Below, piece by piece: positions 1 to 8,020 of a DNA stretch of 64,000 nucleotides. The notes beneath the pieces were generated by a model, which ran no database searches, was not told where the DNA came from, and was given only the letters and a program-made list of their open reading frames with translations. This stretch comes from SFHK01 sp045538305. GTDB lineage: Bacteria > Bacillota > Clostridia > Christensenellales > Aristaeellaceae. The stretch covers positions 18,077-82,076 of the forward strand of contig JAZSRC010000092.1 of the NCBI GenBank assembly GCA_045538305.1, given 5' to 3'. A program made the position numbers and the translations under genes. Position 1 is the first letter of the stretch. The number at the start of each line of letters is the position of its first letter.

Positions 1-129
1 GCCCAGCTTCATAACCGAGCCCTTGCCGAAATCCTTTTCTATTTTGCTCAGCGCCACTTCCAGCGCGCGTTTGCGCTCTTCGCCCATTTTCTGCTGAACC
101 GCGTTTTTATCGCCCTTTTTATCAGCCAT
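1..129 (-). CDS. recA: RecA recombinase, N-terminal fragment (runs off left edge)
   Basis: Only the first 43 codons are in the window. The peptide contains the RecA N-terminal signature (KRALEVALSKIEKDFGKGSV followed by MKLG), the helix and start of the core that precede the Walker A loop in all RecA proteins. RecA forms filaments on single-stranded DNA, drives homologous recombination and triggers LexA self-cleavage. The ATG lies at 129-127 with a GGAGG ribosome-binding site about 8 nt upstream (137-141 on the plus strand). A TATAAT -10 box and a LexA-like box lie upstream. The ATPase motifs are beyond the window edge, so integrity cannot be judged. Confidence 0.93.
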   Translation of the reverse strand, partial: MADKKGDKNAVQQKMGEERKRALEVALSKIEKDFGKGSVMKLG

Positions 130-165
130 GATTTCGCCTCCGAAGTTTTCTTATCGTATGCCGTT

Positions 166-194
166 ATTATAGCACACTTGTTCGATTATGAAAA
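166..194 (-). promoter_or_regulatory. recA promoter
   Basis: On the minus strand TATAAT lies at 171-166. A weak -35 (TTTTCA, four of six matches) lies 17 nt upstream at 194-189. The initiation point would be about 30 nt before the recA start codon. Confidence 0.6.
171..184 (-). promoter_or_regulatory. Candidate LexA (SOS) box at recA
   Basis: The minus strand reads CGAACAAGTGTGCT here. It matches 12 of 14 positions of the Bacillota LexA/DinR consensus CGAACRNRYGTTYC and overlaps the last base of the -10 box. That is where a repressor would block recA transcription. The second half-site is imperfect. A separate palindrome, GTTCGATT-5 nt-AATCGAAC at 180-200, overlaps it and covers the -35. Confidence 0.6.
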
Positions 195-213
195 TCGAAC
201 GGTGTGTTATCTT

Positions 214-1227
214 TCATCTCAGGCTGTCATACATGGCCTTAAGGAGCGTATGCGTATGATCGCTGCCATGATCCCAGTACATAATACCGAGAAGATCTTC
301 TTTGAGAAGATAGCGGCACTTTTCCTGAATGGACAGAGGATCGTCATAGCTGATGAATTCGTTTCCGTTAAACAGATACGGCGCCTTTGCCTTTTCGTCC
401 CAGTACCTGACAAAGCCGTTTTTGTCGATGAAATGTGCAACCAGATCGGAATAGCCCGCGCCGTAATTGCCGATGGTTCCGGCATGCTGAAGCATGCCGT
501 TGTTTACGTTGGGCACATCCTTCCAGCGGCGCGAATAGAACGCCGCGCCGATGACGATTTTTTCGTGCGGAACGCCGGCTTCGGTAAACATATCCACAAC
601 GCCCTTTACAGACAGGCGGCTTTCGTCGCCCTCTGTGGTATACAGGGAGGTGTGGTGTCCGGCTTCGGAGCAGAAACCGCTTCGAAGGTCGTAGGTCATC
701 AGCTGCACATAATCGCAGATTTTTGCCACCTTGTCCATTTCGGTATCGCGCACAAAGTAATCGCCGCCGCCCGCCGCGATGGAGAGAATTTTATCCTTGC
801 CCAGATGCTTTCTGAGGCTTTCCAGAAGGAATGTAAAGTTTTCTCTGTCTCTCGGGTCTGCGTCGATGCCGGCGGAATTGTTGCAGGGGTATTCCCAGTC
901 GATATCTACGCCGTCAAGGTTGTGATCAAAGGTATACTTTGCGCAGGAAGCGCTGAATGCCTCGCGGCCTTCCTCGGTCAGCGCCATGTTGGAAAAACCG
1001 CCTGCGCCCCAGCCGCCGATGGACATGACGAATTTGATTTCAGGATTCCATTTACGGATTACTTCGATGTAATCGATAAACTGATCCAGCAGCCGGGAAT
1101 CCAGAAGGCCGTCCTTTCCGACATGGCCGAAGGCGAGGTTTACATGCGTAAGCCGCCCGGCGTCATCGGGCGTAATGGAAAAAATCGAATCCTTGAATGC
1201 ATATGCAAGAATCAACGGTTTTTTCAT
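214..1227 (-). CDS. Glycoside hydrolase family 18 protein (chitinase-like)
   Basis: This is a 337-residue TIM-barrel hydrolase of family GH18, which cleaves beta-1,4-linked GlcNAc polymers or the chitobiose core of N-glycans by substrate-assisted catalysis. The hallmark DGVDIDWEYP is at residues 105-114, giving D108, D110 and the catalytic acid E112. The strand-3 SIGGW motif is at 69-73, and an MTYD motif supplies the conserved Tyr/Asp of a later strand. There is no signal peptide, so it is probably cytoplasmic and acts on imported oligosaccharides. The start is 12 bp after the stop of the sugar-isomerase gene and the two should be co-transcribed. Substrate preference cannot be read from the sequence. 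Confidence 0.88.
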   Translation of the reverse strand: MKKPLILAYAFKDSIFSITPDDAGRLTHVNLAFGHVGKDGLLDSRLLDQFIDYIEVIRKWNPEIKFVMSIGGWGAGGFSNMALTEEGREAFSASCAKYTFDHNLDGVDIDWEYPCNNSAGIDADPRDRENFTFLLESLRKHLGKDKILSIAAGGGDYFVRDTEMDKVAKICDYVQLMTYDLRSGFCSEAGHHTSLYTTEGDESRLSVKGVVDMFTEAGVPHEKIVIGAAFYSRRWKDVPNVNNGMLQHAGTIGNYGAGYSDLVAHFIDKNGFVRYWDEKAKAPYLFNGNEFISYDDPLSIQEKCRYLLKEDLLGIMYWDHGSDHTHTLLKAMYDSLR

Positions 1228-1239
1228 TATTGAATCTCC

Positions 1240-2142
1240 TTAAATTTCGCTCCAGATGCGTCTTGCGTTATTAAGGCCTACATAGGTAGCATATCTGGGA
1301 TCCTCGAGGCCCTCAAACTCGATGGCGATGTCGCCGTCGTAGCCGCTGGTCTTCAGCGCCTTCAGGCACTCGTAAATGTCCAGATCGCCCTGCGCGAGGA
1401 TGGCGCCGCGAAGGTACTTGCCGGCGCGGGAACGGAACCAATGGCCGCCGCAGTCAAACTGAGTGGTGTCGCCCGGATCGCGGGTGCGAACGTAGAAGTC
1501 CTTCAGGTGAACCATTTTCGCCTTCGGCGCAAGCGCATATGCCGCAGCTGTGGGATCCTCGTCCACGCAGATGATGTTGCCGGTGTCCAGCAAAAGGCCG
1601 TAGTTATCGTCGTTTACAAGGTTCATTACGCGCTCTACGCGGTCTACGCCGTTGGCGAAGAAGCCATGGTTTTCAACCAGCGTCATAACGCCAAGCTTTC
1701 TGCCGTGCTCGCAGACTTCCTTGGCGCTTGCGGCCAGTACGGGCAGCCATCTGTCGTAATCGGTCAGCGTATTCTGCGCCAGCGGGCGGCGGAAGGCGGT
1801 AATATCGTGCCTCATCCTGGGTACGCCGAGCTCGGCGGCGATATCCACATGATGCTTAACGCGGGCAATTTCCTTTTCCAGATCTTCGCCTTCCTTGCAG
1901 AAGTCGGCAAGCACGGAATAGTTAACCAGCTGAATACCGGCGTCCTTTGCCCAGGTACGCACGTTTTTAATCAGTTCGGAATTGATTTTTCCGGTTTCGG
2001 GATCGTCAAAGCGGAAGGCAAAGGGAACCATTTCCATGCACTCCGCGCCGTTTTTCGCGGCCCATTCAATTGCGTCGTGAAGCGTAAGAACGCCGTTTTC
2101 AATATCTCTGTCCAGGCAGTAAGAACTGATACCTAACCTCAT
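1240..2142 (-). CDS. Sugar phosphate isomerase/epimerase family TIM barrel
   Basis: The 300-residue protein begins MRLGISSYCLDRDI and has the AP-endonuclease-2-like barrel pattern of xylose isomerase-like sugar isomerases/epimerases. Likely divalent-metal ligands are visible in VENHG (Glu), LLDTGN (Asp), MVHLKD (His, Asp) and AIEFEG (Glu). I chose the ATG at 2142-2140 because AGGGG lies about 10 nt upstream and the family homology starts exactly there. The open frame extends further upstream, but that stretch covers the promoter. It is first in an operon with the GH18 gene, which suggests breakdown of an amino or other sugar. The substrate is unknown. Confidence 0.8.
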   Translation of the reverse strand: MRLGISSYCLDRDIENGVLTLHDAIEWAAKNGAECMEMVPFAFRFDDPETGKINSELIKNVRTWAKDAGIQLVNYSVLADFCKEGEDLEKEIARVKHHVDIAAELGVPRMRHDITAFRRPLAQNTLTDYDRWLPVLAASAKEVCEHGRKLGVMTLVENHGFFANGVDRVERVMNLVNDDNYGLLLDTGNIICVDEDPTAAAYALAPKAKMVHLKDFYVRTRDPGDTTQFDCGGHWFRSRAGKYLRGAILAQGDLDIYECLKALKTSGYDGDIAIEFEGLEDPRYATYVGLNNARRIWSEI

Positions 2143-2175
2143 AAAAACACCCCTGTTATCTAATTTTCCATTATG

Positions 2176-2204
2176 ATTATATCGGGAATCAACAATCCTG
2201 TCAA
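2176..2204 (-). promoter_or_regulatory. Promoter of isomerase-GH18 operon
   Basis: On the minus strand TTGACA (2204-2199) and TATAAT (2181-2176) are separated by 17 nt. Both hexamers match the sigma-A consensus perfectly. The start codon is about 34 nt downstream. Confidence 0.85.
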
Positions 2205-2340
2205 TGAAATCATGCATTGTCTCAGATACTGTCGGAAAAAATGGCGCCGTTCTGTCATATCTTAATGATGATATGATATCCGAACGGGCGATGAATGGCG
2301 TATAATGCTTATATTCGGCTGTTTGATGCGAATGTGTCTC

Positions 2341-2369
2341 TTGACCAGAGACAGGTGTTTGTGTATAAT
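2341..2369 (+). promoter_or_regulatory. Aspartate kinase promoter
   Basis: TTGACC (2341-2346), a 17-nt spacer and TATAAT (2364-2369) form a strong sigma-A promoter about 35 nt before the ATG. The leader is too short for a lysine riboswitch or T-box. Confidence 0.85.
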
Positions 2370-2404
2370 AGACACATATTTTTGCTTCCGGAGGGGTCTT
2401 AAAA

Positions 2405-3730
2405 ATGGGAATCAAAGTTGCAAAATTCGGCGGCTCGTCACTTGCGGATGCGAGCCATTTTAAAAAGGTAAAGGAAATCCTTCTTTCCGATCCGGATCGG
2501 CGCTATGTAGTGCCGAGCGCGCCCGGAAAAAGGTTCAAGGACGATGAAAAGGTTACGGACCTTCTGTACAGATGCTATCAGCTTGTAGAGGCAAAGGAAA
2601 GCATTGCGTCCACATTTCAGAAAATCCGCGACAGGTATATGGAAATTGCAAACGAGCTGGAAATCAAGATGGACGTAAGTTCGCTTCTGGACCAGACGGA
2701 GGATGACATTAACAGAATCGCCACGCCGGATTTTGCCGCCAGCCGCGGAGAATTTTTGAACGGCATGCTGCTTTCCGCCTATCTGGGCTGGGATTTTATT
2801 GATCCAAGGGAATGCGTGAAATTTGACCGTCAGGGCGTGTTTGCTGCGGAATGGACCAACGAAGTGCTGGGTGAAAAGCTGAAAAATCACAAATATGCCG
2901 TTATTCCCGGCTTTTACGGATCGTTCCCGAACGGAGAAATCCGTACCTTCTCCCGCGGCGGCAGCGATATATCCGGCGCAGTTGTGGCGCGCGCCGCGAA
3001 TGCGGAGCTGTATGAAAACTGGACGGATGTTTCCGGTTTTCTGATGGCGGATCCCCGCATTGTGGATAAGCCCAAGGGCATTAAGGAGCTGACCTACCGC
3101 GAGCTTCGCGAGCTCAGCTATATGGGCGCGACCGTACTGCATGAGGACAGCATTTTTCCCGTGCACAAGACCGGTATTCCCACGAATATCAAGAATACGA
3201 ACGATCCTTCGCATCCCGGCACGATGATCCTTTCAAAGCCCACCGAGGTTTCTGCAAACAGCATTATTACCGGCATTGCGGGACATAAGAACTTTACGCT
3301 GATTTCCGTTGAAAAGGCCATGATGAACAGTGAGCTCGGCTTTGGCCGCCGAGTTCTTCAGGCGCTGGAGGATTTTGCGGTTTCCTTTGAGCATCTTCCT
3401 ACCGGCATTGACACCATGAGCGTTATCATTGCCGACAGCGAGCTGAAAACGAGAAGAAGGGAGATTGTAAACCGCATCAACGAACTGTGCCACCCCGATT
3501 CGATCGAGGTAACCGAGGGCATAGCGCTGATTGCTACCGTAGGTCACGGAATGGTTTCCAATCCCGGTACGGCGGCTCGCCTGTTCGGCGCCCTTTCCGA
3601 GGCGCAGGTAAACGTGAAGATGATCGATCAGGGCTCAAGCGAGCTGAACATCATTGTCGGCGTGGATGAGCACGACTTTGATAAGGCCGTCAGAGCGATA
3701 TACTATGCTTTTGATGAAGCGGTGGGTTGA
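2405..3730 (+). CDS. lysC: Aspartate kinase
   Basis: This 441-residue enzyme phosphorylates L-aspartate, the first step toward lysine/diaminopimelate, threonine and methionine. The kinase motif KFGGSS is at residues 7-12. FSRGGSD forms the substrate/ATP site, and FLMADPRIV and GATVLHEDS match the family. Two C-terminal ACT segments (starting at LISVEKAMM and at GIALIATVG) would bind an allosteric amino acid. The N-terminal strand reads VVPSAPGKRFKDDEKVTDLL, the longer form seen in one Clostridia branch. GGAGGGG precedes the ATG. It stands alone on the plus strand with its own promoter. dapF, another lysine-pathway gene, is 26 kb away. Which amino acid inhibits it is unknown, so the symbol is by family. 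Confidence 0.93.
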   Translation: MGIKVAKFGGSSLADASHFKKVKEILLSDPDRRYVVPSAPGKRFKDDEKVTDLLYRCYQLVEAKESIASTFQKIRDRYMEIANELEIKMDVSSLLDQTEDDINRIATPDFAASRGEFLNGMLLSAYLGWDFIDPRECVKFDRQGVFAAEWTNEVLGEKLKNHKYAVIPGFYGSFPNGEIRTFSRGGSDISGAVVARAANAELYENWTDVSGFLMADPRIVDKPKGIKELTYRELRELSYMGATVLHEDSIFPVHKTGIPTNIKNTNDPSHPGTMILSKPTEVSANSIITGIAGHKNFTLISVEKAMMNSELGFGRRVLQALEDFAVSFEHLPTGIDTMSVIIADSELKTRRREIVNRINELCHPDSIEVTEGIALIATVGHGMVSNPGTAARLFGALSEAQVNVKMIDQGSSELNIIVGVDEHDFDKAVRAIYYAFDEAVG

Positions 3731-3767
3731 AAAAATCTATTGAGAATGCACAATCGGGCGGCAAGCA

Positions 3768-3983
3768 TGTTGCTTTGCCTTCGACGAGAGTGGTATCCTT
3801 ACCGAGCTGGCAGCCGTACATCAGGTTCTCGAGCAGTACCTGAATCCGCTGGTAACCGGTCTTGCCAACCCCGAATCCACGCTCCCCGAGTTCCTCACTG
3901 CGCTTGAAAATGCAGGCGTTGATGTAGTAATCGACGAGCTTCAAACCCAGCTCGACGCATGGCGCGTAAGCATGGGCTTCTGA
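3768..3983 (+). pseudogene. Remnant of a sugar ABC-transporter substrate-binding lipoprotein (C-terminus only)
   Basis: In this frame about 70 codons read as the end of an extracellular solute-binding protein of the DUF3502/LipO type: FAFDESGILTELAAVHQVLE, then ...YLNPLVTGLANPE..LPEF..ALENAGVDVVIDELQTQLDAW, ending at TGA 3981-3983. The pattern TELAAV...Y...L..G..DPE..LP.F...L..AG.D....E.Q.QLD.W is typical of that C-terminal lobe. No start codon, ribosome-binding site or N-terminal domain lies before it. In-frame stop TGA 3741-3743 and the lysC end bound it on the left. Two hairpins follow. I infer a deletion relic whose original terminator is still used by lysC. Confidence 0.65.
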
Positions 3984-4009
3984 TTCAAGACGAATCCTGA
4001 AAGAAGAAT

Positions 4010-4069
4010 CGGCTCCTGACGGAGCCGGACGACAGGGGCTTTTGAAAAGTTACTTTTCAGAAGCCCCTT
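4010..4069 (+). terminator. Double hairpin terminator after aspartate kinase and transporter relic
   Basis: A small stem CGGCTCC/GGAGCCG (4010-4027) is followed by a long stem AGGGGCTTTTGAAAAG/CTTTTCAGAAGCCCCTT (4034-4069). A moderately T-rich tail (CTTTATTTAT) follows. Orientation fits termination of plus-strand transcripts. Confidence 0.75.
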
Positions 4070-4100
4070 GCTTTATTTATATTGTTCTTAAAAGGCCAAG

Positions 4101-4134
4101 AAAAGCATTCCTGATAGGCATTAGGAATACTTTT
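4101..4134 (-). terminator. Terminator of WG-repeat lipoprotein gene
   Basis: The inverted repeat AAAAGCATTCCT/AGGAATACTTTT flanks a 10-nt loop. Read on the minus strand it lies about 32 nt after the lipoprotein stop and is followed by a T-rich stretch. Confidence 0.6.
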
Positions 4135-4165
4135 CTGCGGTTATGCGTTAGCGGATGCTGAGTTC

Positions 4166-7100
4166 TTACAGAACGATGTTTCCGTCAACGTCTGTCAGGT
4201 ACCATGCATCGTTGAGTTTCATGGCGTATATGCCGCAGGGGCAGGTTCCGTTAAGCAGCAAGCGGCGGCCTTTGGTATCAATGGGGAAGAAATCAATATC
4301 ATATGCATTAGAGTTGTAGAAGGAGTATTTATTATATACATATGCGATTCCGCCGGAGAAATCGTATGCATAGTTATATGATTTTTGATTGATCAGCCTG
4401 CCTGAGGTATCAATATAGCGGTAACCGCCCATCCGGATGCGCGCTATGCCTTCCGAGAAGGGGTTCAGATCGTCTACACTTCCGGAAATAAGTTCGTTGC
4501 CGTTTTTATCGATTAGATTATAGCCGCTGTAGGTATATACGACAGCAACGCCGTTTTCATAACGGAAGTCGGATATTGAAAGACTTCCTGTTTCTTTTCC
4601 CGTTTCATCGACTGAGGAATAAAAGGAATTATGTCTGTATAACCTTACGCATGCGAGACCGTCTGAGAATGCATACGCTTCATAGAACTTAAAGGGGATT
4701 ACGGTATTGCCTTCATGGTCAACATATCCGTAATTGCCGGATGCATTCTTCAGGCAGATCAGCGTGTCGGAGAAGCTGCCTTTAATTTCGGTAATAGAGC
4801 TGTCAAAGCCTAAAAGGAGGTTTCCGCTTGTATCGATCAGCATCCATTTGCCGTACTGCTTTACGGCGGCCGATCCGTTTTCAAACGGGAGTGCGTCGTC
4901 ATACACGAAATCGATGACAGTGTTTCCGTTTGTGTCTATAAAACCGTAAAAACCATCCTTCCATACTAGGCCGAGCGAATCGGTAAACGAATAGGCGTAG
5001 TTCCACTGCGGTTCGCTGACGATATTTCCCTTTGTGTCCGAATATCCCTTAAAGCCATCCTTAGAAACGAGCATCAGACCGCAGGAGGGGGAGGAAATGC
5101 TGTCCCATTCGGGCGACAGTACAACGTTTCCGCCCGTATCGATGGCGCCGTATTTTTTATCCTTGCTGCAAACGATGCCGATTCCGTTTTGGAAGGGCTT
5201 AGCTTCATACCATATGCTGTCGGAAAGCATGCTTCCGTCCTCGCGCATATAGCCGTATTCAGAGTAGTTGTTCTTTACCACGGCGATTCCTTCATGGAAT
5301 TCTAAGGTTGATGAATGCGATACAGTATCGCCCTTTGTGTTTATTATGAGTGTGTATGTGGAATATAGTGAGCTGTTTTCAATGCAAGCAAAGCCGTTTA
5401 TAAAGGGAAATGCGGTCATGATACTTTTATACTCGATATTAAGGGCGTCGTTATTTTTGTCGATGTACTTCCAAGCGTTTATGCTGCCGTCAAATACAGC
5501 TGCATAACCGCAGGAGAAGCTATCTGCATTTATATACTGAAGATCAATTACGACTTTACCCTCCGGATTGATAAAGCCCCATTTGTCCGCGAGCTTTACG
5601 GCAGCCAGCCCTTCGGAGAATTCGTAGGCCATATCGTATTTGGCGTTGATTACAATTTCGCCGTCCGTGTTGAGATAACCCCATTTGCCGTTTTTCTCAA
5701 AGCTTGCAAGGCCTTCTTCCGAGAATGTGCCGATTTGATCGACAAAGCGCACAAACAGCTGCCGGTCGATTTTTTCCGCACGGGCGTCGGAATCTTTGTA
5801 ACCGGAAAGGGTGGCAAAGGCTGCCTTCGCTTCTATATAGGCGTCGTGGTTGTTTTTGCCGTTTTCCACATCGTTAACGGCTTTTGCGTATATAGCGGCG
5901 TTTGCCGAGTCCTCATAGTCGTTAAGCGCGGCGAATACTTCGGCGGCTTTTGCGTAGTCGGAATTTTCAAAGGCTCTCCATGCGCCGTTGTAGGCGTTCA
6001 GCAGGCAGCTTTCCGCGCGAGCGGATGCGTCGCTGAAGGAGGCGATGGTTTGATAGATATCGGCTGCCTGAAGGAAAAACGCAATGTCTGTTTCGGCCTG
6101 TTTTTCCAGCGCGCGCGCGGACGTGTAATGACACAGCGCTTCAGAATCCATATACTGTGTCTGCAGGGAGAAAAGCGTTTTTGCCTGTTCAAAATCCTCT
6201 GCGCTCAGGCATTCCTGCGCCTTCTGATATACGTCCCTGCGAAGGGCTTGCGCGCGTTCATCGGCGTCCAAAAAGCCGGGCATATCCTCGTATTTCAGGG
6301 CGGCTTCGATCTTGAGCGAATTGGTTATGGAAGATGCCTCTGCGCTGCGTGCTTCGGCGTAAATGGCCATTTTTCTGCTGTCCTTGTAATTCTGCAGGGA
6401 AAAACAGGCGTTTGCAAGCGCGTAATCGCCGCTTTCTATAGCGGTTACGCCCTTTTGATACACGCCCTCGCGGATGCTTTCTGCGCGTTCCTTGCTGTCC
6501 TTAAAGCCGTTCATTTGCTCATACAGGACTGCGGCATTCAGAAGCGCGGCGTCGTTTGCTTCGGCAGCTTTTTCGGAATACAGTGCATATACATAGCTGC
6601 GCATTTCTTCTCCGTCTTTGTAGTCCTGAATGGCGAAGGCTTTATCGGCAAGGACATAATCGCCGTTTTCCATGGCGGTTACGCCCTTTTGGTAAATGCT
6701 TTCGCGGATGGTTTGCGCACGGTCAATGCTGTCTTTGAAATCGCCCATTTTTTCAAAGGCGAAAGCAGCCTGAACGAGCGCCGAATCATCGCTTTCACCG
6801 GCCTTTTCCAGAGCCAGCGCAGCGGAGTATTTGCGCATTTCCTTACTGTCTTTGTAGTCCTGAACGGAGAAATAGAGATCCGCCGTCTGATAATCGCCCG
6901 ATTCCATGCTCAAGACGGCGTGGTTATAGATACTTTCGCGAATTTCCAGCGCACGCGTTTGACTGTCACGGAATTCGCCCAGCGACTCAAAGCTTGCAGC
7001 GGCGTTTGTTTTGGCGCTTATGACAGACTGAGACTGCATATGGGCTGCATTGGTATATACAATCATATTTTCGCTGTCCTTATAGGCGGCGCGTTCCTTC

Positions 7101-7870
7101 TTGGTCCAGCCGGAAGCATACGGCTTTGCAAGCAGTGAATACAGGTTGTACGCGATTTTATTATCGCCTTCCGACAGCGCCTTTTCGGCGGCGGTGTATA
7201 CGCTTTCAATGATATCGTCGGCGCGCTTTTGACTGTCTTTAAAGCCGTTCAGGCTTTCATAGACATCTACCGCAAGAAGGTAGGTATACACATCCTGCGT
7301 ACCAGCGCTTTCATATTCGCTGGCAATGACATATTCGGACATTTGTCTGCTGTCTTTATATTCGCCAAGCAGCATAAAGGTGCTGTAAGCGTTCGCATAC
7401 TCTTTTTCTTCAAACTGCTTTTCCGCCTTTTTGTACATATCCGAGCGGAGGCCTTCCGCACGCGTTTGGCTGTCCAGATACAAAGGAATTTCATCCAGCT
7501 GCGTGGCGGCCTTCAATTTGGCTTGATCGGAGCCTTCGCTTTCAAAAAGCGCCGCGGCATATTTGGCTGCTAGCGCGCTGTCGCGAAAGCTGGAAATGGA
7601 GGCAAAGCCTGCCACGGCAAGCGCATATTCGCCTTTTTCAAGCATGTCCCGGCTTCGGCAGTATACGGTAAGAAGCATGGAATCCTCATAGCCGTTCAGC
7701 TTTTCAAATTCCGCCGCTGCCTGATCGTATTTTCCTTCGGATAAAAGAATTTGTGCGTTTTCATAAGTAATTTCATTTTGCGGACGGGGATCCTCCTTCT
7801 GACTGCAGCCGGTAAGCAAAAGCGCCGCAGCCAGCAGAAGGGAAATCAATCTTGATATCCGCTTTTTCAT
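4166..7870 (-). CDS. Lipoprotein with TPR-like repeats and WG beta-repeats
   Basis: The start is MKKRISRLISLLLAAALLLT with lipobox LTGC and acylated Cys at residue 22. I placed the ATG at 7870-7868 because GAGGAGGA precedes it; the frame is open 29 codons further but without a ribosome-binding site. Residues from about 30 to 760 are about 17 helical-hairpin repeats of roughly 40-60 residues, each ending in a YKDS/FRDS-like turn (tetratricopeptide-like, with a conserved G-Y-x-x-A pattern). From about 770 to the end (1234) come ten or so WG repeats (KWGYLNTDGEIVI...Y..A..FSEGLAAV type). Both parts are interaction scaffolds, so it probably acts as a membrane-anchored binding protein outside the cell. 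No catalytic motif is visible. It is divergent from the BIG2 gene. Confidence 0.85.
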   Translation of the reverse strand: MKKRISRLISLLLAAALLLTGCSQKEDPRPQNEITYENAQILLSEGKYDQAAAEFEKLNGYEDSMLLTVYCRSRDMLEKGEYALAVAGFASISSFRDSALAAKYAAALFESEGSDQAKLKAATQLDEIPLYLDSQTRAEGLRSDMYKKAEKQFEEKEYANAYSTFMLLGEYKDSRQMSEYVIASEYESAGTQDVYTYLLAVDVYESLNGFKDSQKRADDIIESVYTAAEKALSEGDNKIAYNLYSLLAKPYASGWTKKERAAYKDSENMIVYTNAAHMQSQSVISAKTNAAASFESLGEFRDSQTRALEIRESIYNHAVLSMESGDYQTADLYFSVQDYKDSKEMRKYSAALALEKAGESDDSALVQAAFAFEKMGDFKDSIDRAQTIRESIYQKGVTAMENGDYVLADKAFAIQDYKDGEEMRSYVYALYSEKAAEANDAALLNAAVLYEQMNGFKDSKERAESIREGVYQKGVTAIESGDYALANACFSLQNYKDSRKMAIYAEARSAEASSITNSLKIEAALKYEDMPGFLDADERAQALRRDVYQKAQECLSAEDFEQAKTLFSLQTQYMDSEALCHYTSARALEKQAETDIAFFLQAADIYQTIASFSDASARAESCLLNAYNGAWRAFENSDYAKAAEVFAALNDYEDSANAAIYAKAVNDVENGKNNHDAYIEAKAAFATLSGYKDSDARAEKIDRQLFVRFVDQIGTFSEEGLASFEKNGKWGYLNTDGEIVINAKYDMAYEFSEGLAAVKLADKWGFINPEGKVVIDLQYINADSFSCGYAAVFDGSINAWKYIDKNNDALNIEYKSIMTAFPFINGFACIENSSLYSTYTLIINTKGDTVSHSSTLEFHEGIAVVKNNYSEYGYMREDGSMLSDSIWYEAKPFQNGIGIVCSKDKKYGAIDTGGNVVLSPEWDSISSPSCGLMLVSKDGFKGYSDTKGNIVSEPQWNYAYSFTDSLGLVWKDGFYGFIDTNGNTVIDFVYDDALPFENGSAAVKQYGKWMLIDTSGNLLLGFDSSITEIKGSFSDTLICLKNASGNYGYVDHEGNTVIPFKFYEAYAFSDGLACVRLYRHNSFYSSVDETGKETGSLSISDFRYENGVAVVYTYSGYNLIDKNGNELISGSVDDLNPFSEGIARIRMGGYRYIDTSGRLINQKSYNYAYDFSGGIAYVYNKYSFYNSNAYDIDFFPIDTKGRRLLLNGTCPCGIYAMKLNDAWYLTDVDGNIVL

Positions 7871-7900
7871 ACGTATGTCCTCCTCATGATTTGTGTATAC

Positions 7901-7929
7901 ATTATACACGATAATCGGGTACATGTCAC
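7901..7929 (-). promoter_or_regulatory. Promoter of WG-repeat lipoprotein
   Basis: On the minus strand GTGACA (7929-7924), a 17-nt spacer and TATAAT (7906-7901) form a near-consensus sigma-A promoter. It is back to back with the promoter of the BIG2 gene; the two -35 boxes are 27 bp apart, so one regulator could control both. Confidence 0.75.
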
Positions 7930-7956
7930 GATTCCGTTCGGATATTGCGGAAAGCA

Positions 7957-7985
7957 TTGCAGTTTTTTTCGCTATGGATTATAAT
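7957..7985 (+). promoter_or_regulatory. Promoter of secreted BIG2 protein
   Basis: TTGCAG (7957-7962), a 17-nt spacer containing a seven-T run, and TATAAT (7980-7985). Transcription should start about 30 nt before the gene. Confidence 0.7.
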
Positions 7986-8020
7986 AGATAAAAGAAAATT
8001 TTTACAAGGAGAAGATGCCA

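Noticed and set aside
178..1233. 351-codon plus-strand frame opposite the GH18 gene
   Set aside because: The minus strand encodes the full GH18 catalytic motif with operon context. The plus frame has no ribosome-binding site or recognisable domain.
2143..2415. Upstream extension of the sugar isomerase frame by about 91 codons
   Set aside because: It would cover the gene's own perfect promoter and the divergent lysC promoter. Homology and a ribosome-binding site support the start at 2142.
5735..7138. 467-codon plus-strand frame opposite the WG/TPR lipoprotein
   Set aside because: It is an antisense shadow of repetitive coding sequence; the minus-strand lipoprotein is clearly supported by lipobox, repeats and promoter.
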